Source of the DNA: JAFNGF01 sp964567045
GTDB taxonomy: Bacteria > Planctomycetota > Phycisphaerae > Sedimentisphaerales > Anaerobacaceae
Direction of reading: 5' to 3'
Assembly (NCBI GenBank): GCA_964567045.1
Contig: CAZMLE010000034.1
Coordinates: 1 to 40,108 of the forward strand
DNA length: 40,108 bases
Shown here: positions 1 to 5,645 of the stretch, piece after piece
Layout of the letters: each line of letters opens with the position of its first letter
Numbering within the stretch: the stretch's first letter is position 1
The notes under the pieces: generated by a model
Seen by the model: only the letters and a program-made list of their open reading frames with translations
Told to the model about the DNA's origin: nothing
Database searches by the model: none
Translations under genes and position numbers: made by a program

Positions 1-2
1 TT

Positions 3-545
3 TTTTGTAGGCCTGAAAAATTGAATTCAAGAAGTCACGCTTGTGTAGGGACTAGTTTGAAGGTTGCGAAAGATATGTTCATAGAATTGAGCGCTAAAAT
101 TGAAAATACGATCGATAAGGAAAGACCTGATATAGGCAAGAGAATAAAAGATATACCTTTGGATAAATTAGACCGATTTAGATTTTATTTTGATGGTATT
201 AATGCCCGCGATTTACAACAGACTTGTGTGAATTCATTTCCTTCTGTTTGGATTAAAAATAGGATTAAATTTTGTTTATCGCCCGAATGGATGAGTTGGC
301 AATATGTCCGCCTTACCGGCGTAATTGTACAAGAATACCATTGCCTCCGACAAATGGGTGGAGTGCCAAGAGAAAAGACTGCTGAACACGATTATCAGGA
401 CATGGAGTATGTATTGCTTCTCAGCCGTGCCGACGTTTTGATAACTAGGGATGAATTTGTAAAAGCATTGGCTAAAGCGGCATTTCCAGAAAAAGATATT
501 TTCGCCTGTATCGAGGATGTTCCGCGGAGCTATAGAATCGAATAG
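3..545 (+). CDS. Hypothetical protein, probably 5'-truncated by the window edge
   Basis: The reading frame is open from the left edge to a stop at 543-545, so the gene may begin outside the window. In-window start candidates are TTG at 21 and ATG at 75. I do not recognise the family. The C-terminal part has a hydrophobic strand followed by an acidic 'ADVLITRDEF' stretch and then 'FPEKDIF'. This loosely recalls the late strands of PIN-like folds, but I cannot confirm it. Base composition is clearly more AT-rich than the GC-richer core genes to the right, which suggests acquired DNA. It lies just upstream of two MNT-HEPN pairs, consistent with an accessory patch. Confidence 0.5.
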   Translation, partial: FCRPEKLNSRSHACVGTSLKVAKDMFIELSAKIENTIDKERPDIGKRIKDIPLDKLDRFRFYFDGINARDLQQTCVNSFPSVWIKNRIKFCLSPEWMSWQYVRLTGVIVQEYHCLRQMGGVPREKTAEHDYQDMEYVLLLSRADVLITRDEFVKALAKAAFPEKDIFACIEDVPRSYRIE

Positions 546-585
546 CCGGTAGCTGATTCTGCAAGGATTCCTGCACGATTTAATT

Positions 586-620
586 GTTGCTCTGCGGTAA
601 TGGTTATTGGTATACTAAAA
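586..620 (+). repeat. Direct repeat copy A: leader upstream of MNT gene 1
   Basis: The segment 586-620 is closely matched by 1433-1467. The first 15 bases (GTTGCTCTGCGGTAA) are identical and most of the remainder agrees, including TTATTGGTAT. It contains the putative promoter. The two copies mark a duplicated leader in front of two related nucleotidyltransferase genes. Confidence 0.7.
587..616 (+). promoter_or_regulatory. Putative sigma-70 promoter of the first MNT-HEPN pair
   Basis: A TTGCTC -35-like box (587-592) and a TATACT -10 box (611-616) are separated by 18 bp. The same arrangement recurs at 1434-1463 in a copied leader, which supports function. Predicted from sequence only. Confidence 0.45.
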
Positions 621-633
621 AGGTAAAAGGGGT

Positions 634-658
634 GGATTCCTGCTTACGCGGAATGACA
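634..658. repeat. Short imperfect palindrome (possible dispersed repeat)
   Basis: ATTCC (636-640) pairs with GGAAT (650-654) around a TGCTTACGC centre, giving a small hairpin just upstream of the first MNT gene. The 'attcctgcttacgcggaatgaca' type of element resembles short intergenic palindromes dispersed in many bacterial genomes. Copy number here cannot be judged from one window. Confidence 0.35.
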
Positions 659-676
659 GAGAGAGGTAGGCTCTAG

Positions 677-1000
677 ATGGTGGCGACGAAACAAATAGAA
701 GAGTTTGGCCAGCGGATTGGGCGTGAATTTGGCGCTGAGCGGGTTATACTATTTGGCTCTTATGCGCGAGGCATGGTTACGGAAGACTCGGATATTGACC
801 TACTTGTGGTTGCTGAGACTTCTTTATCCCCACTTAAGCGTTATGGTGCGGTTCGGCGTCTGTTAGCTGATGTCCCCGCCAGCTTTGATATTATTGTCAA
901 GACGCCGGAGGAATATGTTCGCTGGCGGTCCGTGGTAAATAACATCGTCTATTTTGCAGATAAATACGGAAAAGTTCTCTATGAACGAGCAGACTCGTGA
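677..1000 (+). CDS. Minimal nucleotidyltransferase (MNT) domain protein 1
   Basis: This 107-residue protein carries the polymerase-beta-type nucleotidyltransferase signature GSYARG...SDIDLLV, matching G-S-x10-D-x-D, with a further acidic residue in 'SFDIIV'. It therefore has the active-site set of a small MNT protein. Its stop (998-1000) lies inside the next gene, which starts at 981, so the two are translationally coupled. MNT proteins paired with HEPN proteins commonly form toxin-antitoxin-like modules, with the MNT partner as antitoxin, in some cases by nucleotidylating the HEPN toxin. That role is inferred from family knowledge. The N-terminal 32 residues are strikingly similar to those of the second MNT protein encoded at 1675. 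Confidence 0.85.
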   Translation: MVATKQIEEFGQRIGREFGAERVILFGSYARGMVTEDSDIDLLVVAETSLSPLKRYGAVRRLLADVPASFDIIVKTPEEYVRWRSVVNNIVYFADKYGKVLYERADS

Positions 1001-1373
1001 GGCTGTTCGACAATGGCGGGCAAAAGCCCAGAGTGATTGGGAGACTGTCGAGATTCTTAAGGCCAGTAAGAGATGCCCAACCGATACGGTTTGTTTTCAC
1101 TGTCAGCAGTTTGTTGAGAAGCTGCTAAAAGCGCTTCTAACTCGCCACGGCATTGAGGCTCCCAAAACGCACGATTTGCGAAGATTGATCCAGTTAGCCA
1201 AGCCTTTTGCGCCGGAACTTTCTTTGCTGGCTGATGTATCGGACGAATTGACTATTCATGGGGTTGAAACGAGATACCCAGGTGACTGGAGGCAAATCAA
1301 AAAGTCGGAAATGAAAAGGTTAGTCGACTTGGCAAAACGTTTCGGCGATATTTTGCTTGTGAAACTGGAATAA
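981..1373 (+). CDS. HEPN domain protein 1
   Basis: This is a 130-residue helical protein of the HEPN family (Pfam HEPN type). Hallmarks are 'CFHCQQFVEKLLKALL', 'KTHDLRRL' and the late 'RYPGDW' motif. I take ATG 981 as the start rather than the upstream TTG at 954, because it gives the usual short 20-bp overlap with the MNT gene and a normal family length. The R-x4-6-H ribonuclease motif of HepT-like toxins is not evident, so it may not be an RNase. It probably works as a complex with the MNT protein just upstream. Confidence 0.8.
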   Translation: MNEQTREAVRQWRAKAQSDWETVEILKASKRCPTDTVCFHCQQFVEKLLKALLTRHGIEAPKTHDLRRLIQLAKPFAPELSLLADVSDELTIHGVETRYPGDWRQIKKSEMKRLVDLAKRFGDILLVKLE

Positions 1374-1432
1374 TCAAAAATAGCCAAGTGAGTTTGTGGT
1401 ATATCATCTATCCTGCATTTCGCAATTTATTC

Positions 1433-1467
1433 GTTGCTCTGCGGTAAAGATTATTGGTATATTAAAG
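1433..1467 (+). repeat. Direct repeat copy B: leader upstream of MNT fragment
   Basis: Second copy of the leader repeat seen at 586-620, with an identical 15-base core followed by a near-identical TTATTGGTAT-ATTAAA block. It shows that the promoter region was duplicated along with, or independently of, the MNT genes. Confidence 0.7.
1434..1463 (+). promoter_or_regulatory. Putative sigma-70 promoter of the MNT fragment and second MNT-HEPN pair
   Basis: TTGCTC (1434-1439) and TATATT (1458-1463) are 18 bp apart, the same geometry as the promoter at 587-616. Transcription would run through the MNT remnant at 1496 into the intact pair starting at 1675. Confidence 0.45.
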
Positions 1468-1495
1468 GCAGCAAAGGGAGATATTGTTTCCAGGT

Positions 1496-1654
1496 ATGGT
1501 TGAGGAAACAGTTACAAGAGTGGTAAAGCGTTATCTTGAATCGCTGCTGGCTGAGGGTATTGATGCTCGCCGGGCGGTTCTGTTTGGCTCATTTGCACAG
1601 GGGCGGCCTATTGTTGAAATCGCCCGGCAGGAAGGCATAATAATTGCTGCATAA
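1496..1654 (+). pseudogene. Truncated nucleotidyltransferase remnant
   Basis: A 52-codon reading frame starting at ATG 1496 encodes a plausible MNT N-terminus ending in 'AVLFGSFAQG', the first half of the nucleotidyltransferase signature. It then runs directly into 'RPIVEIARQEGIIIAA' and a stop. The D-x-D catalytic segment and the middle of the domain are missing, as expected from an internal deletion. The sequence differs from both intact MNT proteins, so it looks like a third, decayed family member and not a copy of either neighbour. A functional short peptide is possible but less likely. Confidence 0.6.
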
Positions 1655-1674
1655 AAAGCAGGAAGTGTTTCGCA

Positions 1675-1995
1675 ATGGTGGCAATGAATCAAATAGAGGA
1701 GTTTGGCCGAAGAATAGGCCAGGAATTCGGCGCACAGAAGGTGCTACTCTTTGGGTCATACGCGCGAGGCACAATTACAAAGGATTCAGACGTGGACGTG
1801 CTTGTAATCGGACCTTTCCAAGGCCGGAGCGTTGACAGGTCGGTGGAAATCCGCATGAAGGTTCGGCCTGGGTTTCCAGTCGATCTGCTTGTACGGACCC
1901 CCGAGAAGGTGCGCGAGCGCATCGAGATGGGCGACACCTTCATGCGAGAGATTCTTGAACAGGGCAGGGTGCTGTATGAAGCTGACGACCGCTGA
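1675..1995 (+). CDS. Minimal nucleotidyltransferase (MNT) domain protein 2
   Basis: This 106-residue MNT protein has an intact G-S-x10-D-x-D motif (GSYARG...SDVDVLV) and a third acidic position in 'FPVDLLV'. A GGAAG ribosome-binding site (1661-1665) precedes ATG 1675. The N-terminus (MVAMNQIEEFGRRIGQEFGA) nearly repeats that of the first MNT protein, while the C-terminal half diverges. This suggests duplication followed by specialisation, or recombination within the gene. The stop overlaps the start of the downstream HEPN gene by 20 bp, exactly as in pair 1. The likely role is antitoxin-like or regulatory partner of that HEPN protein, by family inference. Confidence 0.85.
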   Translation: MVAMNQIEEFGRRIGQEFGAQKVLLFGSYARGTITKDSDVDVLVIGPFQGRSVDRSVEIRMKVRPGFPVDLLVRTPEKVRERIEMGDTFMREILEQGRVLYEADDR

Positions 1996-2362
1996 GTGGG
2001 TTGCTAAGGCTGAGGCTGACTTTGCGACTGTGGAGCGCGAATGCCGAGCGAGGGAAAATCCTAACTACGACGGCATTTGCTTCCACGCGCAGCAATGCGC
2101 TGAGAAGTATCTCAAAGCTCGGCTTTGCGAAGCAGATATTACGTTTGGCAAAATCCATGACTTGATGGTTTTGCTTGAGCAGATCCTCAATGTAGAGCCA
2201 GCCTGGGATGAATTTCGGGAGGATCTTGCTTACCTTTCGGATTTCGCAGTAGCTTTCCGTTATCCTGGAGAATCCGCCGATAGGGAAGCCGCGTTGGATG
2301 CCCAAAGTCGCTGTCGCAAATTTCGCATCGCTGCGCGGAAGGCTCTCGGATTGAAGAAATAA
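1976..2362 (+). CDS. HEPN domain protein 2
   Basis: This 128-residue HEPN protein shows 'CFHAQQCAEKYLKARL', 'KIHDLMVLL' and 'FRYPGES', the same landmarks as HEPN protein 1. I chose ATG 1976 because it keeps the short overlap with the MNT gene and gives family length; an upstream in-frame start at 1889 would overlap the MNT gene far too much. No clear R-x4-6-H catalytic motif is visible. It ends 19 bp before the preferred argG start. The linkage to argG is probably accidental and the pair is likely an accessory module. Confidence 0.8.
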   Translation: MKLTTAEWVAKAEADFATVERECRARENPNYDGICFHAQQCAEKYLKARLCEADITFGKIHDLMVLLEQILNVEPAWDEFREDLAYLSDFAVAFRYPGESADREAALDAQSRCRKFRIAARKALGLKK

Positions 2363-2381
2363 CATGGTTAAGGTGATACCT

Positions 2382-3614
2382 ATGGCTGAAAGTAAAAAGA
2401 AAGCTGAAAAAGTCGTATTGGCGTATAGCGGTGGGCTGGATACCAGCGTAATTCTGCCGTGGCTTAAAGAGACATACGGCTATAAGGTGATTGCGTTTGC
2501 GGCGGATTTGGGACAGGGCGAAGAATTGGCCGGCATCAAACGCAAGGCGCTGGCCAGTGGGGCGGTCAAGTGCGTGGTCAAGGACGTCCGAAAAGAGTTT
2601 GTCGAGGATTATCTCTGGCGGCTTCTTAAATCCGGCGCAGTGTACGAAAAGAGCTATTTACTCGGCACAAGCATTGCCCGGCCTTTAATAGCCAAACATC
2701 AGGTGGATGTCGCCCACGCTGAAGGTGGCACAGCCGTTGCTCACGGAGCAACGGGCAAGGGCAACGACCAGGTGCGCTTTGAAGTAAGCTATATGGCGCT
2801 CGATCCATCGCTGAAAATCATCTCGCCCTGGAAAGACACGAATTTTACCCTGACATCGCGTGAGGCCGCTGTTGATTATGCCAAAAGGCACAAGATTCCT
2901 ATTGGGCAGACAAAGAAGAAAATCTATTCCCGCGACCGCAACCTCTGGCATATCAGCCACGAAGGGGCTGACCTGGAAGACCCTGCAAATGAGCCGAAGG
3001 ATGATTTGTTTGTGATCTCCACGCCGGTCTCAAAGACGCCTGATAAGCCGGATTACGTGACGATAGACTTTCAGGAGGGTGTGCCCATAAAGCTGAACGG
3101 CAAGCTAAGAAGCGGCGTAAAGCTGGTTGAGACACTGAACGAACTTGGCGGCAGGCATGGCATCGGCCAGGTGGACTTAGTGGAAAATCGGCTTGTCGGA
3201 ATAAAATCGCGAGGCGTATATGAGACGCCAGGGGGCACGATTCTTGTTGCGGCGCACAATGTTCTGGAAAGTCTGACACTTGATCGAGAAACCATGCACT
3301 ATAAACAACAGGTCGCACTAAAATATGCTGAGCTGGTTTATTACGGCCTGTGGTTTTGCCAATTGCGCGAGGCTCTCGATGCGTTTATCAATGTCACGCA
3401 GCGCAATGTCACTGGCTCAGTGCGAATGAAATTATTTAAGGGTCACTGCACCCCGGCTGGTATCAAAAGTCCGAACAGTTTGTATCGGACCGACCTGGCA
3501 AGCTTTAAGATGGGTGCCGAGTACAACCCGACTGACGCGACTGGCTTTATTCGTTTATTCGGATTGCCGATGAGGGTTGCCGCAGTCGTTAATAAGAAGA
3601 GAATTATAAAGTGA
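2382..3614 (+). CDS. argG: Argininosuccinate synthase
   Basis: Joins citrulline and aspartate at the expense of ATP (to AMP and PPi) in arginine biosynthesis, in the cytoplasm. The protein shows the N-type ATP pyrophosphatase loop 'AYSGGLDTSV' near its N-terminus, followed by 'GTSIARPLIAK', 'HGATGKGNDQVRFE' and 'RNLWHISHEGADLEDP', all classic ArgG signatures. Length (410 residues) is typical. An in-frame ATG at 2364 would add six residues, but ATG 2382 is preferred because an AAGGTGA ribosome-binding site (2370-2376) lies five bases upstream. No other arginine gene is adjacent. The stop codon abuts a block of inverted repeats that may close the transcript. Confidence 0.96.
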   Translation: MAESKKKAEKVVLAYSGGLDTSVILPWLKETYGYKVIAFAADLGQGEELAGIKRKALASGAVKCVVKDVRKEFVEDYLWRLLKSGAVYEKSYLLGTSIARPLIAKHQVDVAHAEGGTAVAHGATGKGNDQVRFEVSYMALDPSLKIISPWKDTNFTLTSREAAVDYAKRHKIPIGQTKKKIYSRDRNLWHISHEGADLEDPANEPKDDLFVISTPVSKTPDKPDYVTIDFQEGVPIKLNGKLRSGVKLVETLNELGGRHGIGQVDLVENRLVGIKSRGVYETPGGTILVAAHNVLESLTLDRETMHYKQQVALKYAELVYYGLWFCQLREALDAFINVTQRNVTGSVRMKLFKGHCTPAGIKSPNSLYRTDLASFKMGAEYNPTDATGFIRLFGLPMRVAAVVNKKRIIK

Positions 3615-3617
3615 GCT

Positions 3618-3715
3618 AAAGTGCCTAAAGTGAGCTTAATCCGCCATACGTCTGGCGGATAAAGTTGAAAGTTATAATTTTAGGCACTTTAGTCACTCAA
3701 CACTTTAGGCACTTT
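3618..3715. repeat. Nested inverted-repeat block downstream of argG
   Basis: A perfect 15-bp inverted repeat (AAAGTGCCTAAAGTG at 3618-3632, complement at 3701-3715) encloses an inner perfect 8-bp hairpin. The inner arms are ATCCGCCA at 3639-3646 and TGGCGGAT at 3653-3660. A third copy of the TTTAGGCACTTT core lies at 3679-3690. There is no T-run, so this is not a classical intrinsic terminator. It looks like intergenic repeat elements inserted into one another and could still fold in RNA and affect 3'-end stability. Confidence 0.75.
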
Positions 3716-3731
3716 AACCAGAGATGGCGTT

Positions 3732-4886
3732 GTGGCAGTGCCGGATTGGATATGGCTGGTTTTTATCTTTGCGTTTGGCTGCTGCGTGGGCAGTTTCCTG
3801 AACGTTGTTATTTATCGCCTGCCCCGCGACAAGTCCTTAATAATGCCGGGCTCATCCTGCCCTGCGTGCGGTGAGCGGATTCGTTTTTACGATAATATAC
3901 CGCTAGTATCCTGGCTGGTTTTGGGCGGAAGGTGCAGGGACTGCAGGGCGCCCATTTCGCCGCGATATTTTGTGATTGAGCTGCTGACAGGCATGGTTTT
4001 TGTCGGTCTTTTTTGGCTGTATTTTCGGACCGGCCTGCGTGCCGGCATGGGTGCATTTCTGACTGGCGGCTGGATTATCTATCTTCTTCACCTTACTTTG
4101 TTGGCGGCTTTCATCGTCGCATCGGCAATTGACCTGGAGCTGTGGGTCATTCCAATATCTATCTGCTGGCTGGTCACAGCGGTAGGGCTTGTTGGCTCGG
4201 CTGTGGGCCGGTACGTGATTGATCCCTCGGCGACCCGTGAGTTTTCGCTTTTGCCAATCGCATCGCCCGGCACGGGCGCTCTGGCAGCCGGGGCGGCAAT
4301 AGGACTGGCGATATCCTGGATACTCCTGGTAAGTGGTTTAATCAAAAGAAGTTATGAGTCCGAGGATTCCGAGCACGCACCCCAAGAGCCAGACAAATGC
4401 CCGGAGCGACAACTCAATCATCGTTTAGAGGTCTGCCGCGAGATAATTTTTCTACTGCCCATTCTTATCTGCGCAGCCGGTGCCTTCTGGCTCACCAGAG
4501 AGAGTGAATCCATACGCACCTGGTGGTTTGCATTTTCGCAACATCGTGTCGTTGCAGGGTTTCTGGGCAGCCTGTTGGGCTATTTCGTGGGCTGTGGGGT
4601 GGTCTGGGCCACACGGATTTTCGGCACTTTAGCCTTTGGAAAAGAAGCGATGGGGCTTGGAGATGTGCACCTGATGGGTGCTGCGGGGGCAGTGGTTGGT
4701 CCGGTTCTGGTTGTCGTGGCATTTTTCATTGCACCTTTCTTTGGCTTAGCTTGGGCGGGCGTCCAGATGTTTTTTAAAAAAACTCGGCAAATTCCTTATG
4801 GTCCATTCTTGTCTTTGGGCGTATTTACTGTTATGATCTTGCACGATTGGGTTTTCAGTTACTGGAATCTCATCCGTACCGGTTAG
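3732..4886 (+). CDS. pilD: Prepilin peptidase (A24 aspartic leader peptidase)
   Basis: Integral membrane protease that cleaves, and often N-methylates, type IV prepilins and type II secretion pseudopilins. It has an N-terminal A24 domain with 'GSFLNVVIYRLP' and a zinc-type pair of CxxC motifs (C43/C46 and C68/C71). The two catalytic aspartates are in place, D134 in 'ASAIDLELWVIP' and D311 in 'GLGDVHLMG'. At 384 residues it is about 100 longer than usual; the extra sequence lies between the two catalytic aspartates and includes a charged loop (about residues 205-236) plus extra hydrophobic segments. The start is GTG 3732, with only a weak ribosome-binding site. The pseudopilin encoded at 8490 is a likely substrate. 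Confidence 0.92.
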   Translation: MAVPDWIWLVFIFAFGCCVGSFLNVVIYRLPRDKSLIMPGSSCPACGERIRFYDNIPLVSWLVLGGRCRDCRAPISPRYFVIELLTGMVFVGLFWLYFRTGLRAGMGAFLTGGWIIYLLHLTLLAAFIVASAIDLELWVIPISICWLVTAVGLVGSAVGRYVIDPSATREFSLLPIASPGTGALAAGAAIGLAISWILLVSGLIKRSYESEDSEHAPQEPDKCPERQLNHRLEVCREIIFLLPILICAAGAFWLTRESESIRTWWFAFSQHRVVAGFLGSLLGYFVGCGVVWATRIFGTLAFGKEAMGLGDVHLMGAAGAVVGPVLVVVAFFIAPFFGLAWAGVQMFFKKTRQIPYGPFLSLGVFTVMILHDWVFSYWNLIRTG

Positions 4887-4925
4887 AAAAAGAAAATGGG
4901 ACTTCGATGTGAAGGGAGACATAGA

Positions 4926-5585
4926 ATGCAGGCCGTTAACCGAAAAACAGTTGCCGGAGCGATCTGTCTGGTGTCAATTACTCTTTTGTCAGGCTGCACT
5001 GATTGGCAAAAGAGGTACGAGTACTTGGATGTAGAGCACCAGAATCTCAAGGGTAGGTACGAACGCCTTCAGGCGGAAAAGGACCAGTTTGCCGGCAAGA
5101 TTTCGCAAGATCAGCAGACGATTGAAGAGCTGCGAAAGCAGATTGATCAGATGAACAAAACTCCAGCCGAAGCCACAGGTTTTGGAAAAGACTATGATGT
5201 TAAGTTTGACCCTTCTGCGGGCACAATTACGGTAACGCTTCCCGATGCGATATTGTTCGCTTCCGGACAAGCGTCACTCAAAAGCGCGACCAGTGCTCCG
5301 CTCGATCATATCCTGTCGGTGCTGCGGCAAAAGTACGCTGGTAAACACATAGATGTGGTTGGCCATACCGATTCGGAGCCCATCAAGAAATCACCATGGA
5401 AGGACAATTGGGAGCTTTCAGCCGAGCGTGCTCTTTCCGTGACCAGGTATCTTACTGAGCGTGGGATTGCCGCGGACAGGGTTCGTGCCGTCGGTTGTGG
5501 GGAAGCCAGGCCAATAGTCTCAAACGCTACTGCCGCCGGCAAGGGGAAAAACCGCAGGGTCGAAATCGTGGTGCATATCCGATAA
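4926..5585 (+). CDS. OmpA/Pal-type peptidoglycan-binding lipoprotein
   Basis: This 219-residue lipoprotein has a signal peptide ending in the lipobox LLSGC (C24). A heptad-rich coiled coil follows (about residues 30-75), then a C-terminal OmpA-like domain with 'VVGHTDSEPI', 'NWELSAERALSV' and 'GKNRRVEIVV'. It should be anchored in the outer (or cytoplasmic) membrane by lipid and bind peptidoglycan non-covalently. ATG 4926 is chosen because an AAGGGAG ribosome-binding site (4912-4918) lies seven bases upstream and it gives a proper signal peptide; an ATG at 4896 has no such support. It follows the prepilin peptidase by 39 bp and may be cotranscribed. It converges with comEC. Confidence 0.9.
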   Translation: MQAVNRKTVAGAICLVSITLLSGCTDWQKRYEYLDVEHQNLKGRYERLQAEKDQFAGKISQDQQTIEELRKQIDQMNKTPAEATGFGKDYDVKFDPSAGTITVTLPDAILFASGQASLKSATSAPLDHILSVLRQKYAGKHIDVVGHTDSEPIKKSPWKDNWELSAERALSVTRYLTERGIAADRVRAVGCGEARPIVSNATAAGKGKNRRVEIVVHIR

Positions 5586-5645
5586 TTGCTGCCGCATCTA
5601 CACTTTGTCGGCACGGCACTTTCGAGCACGATTTAGTTCTGAGCT

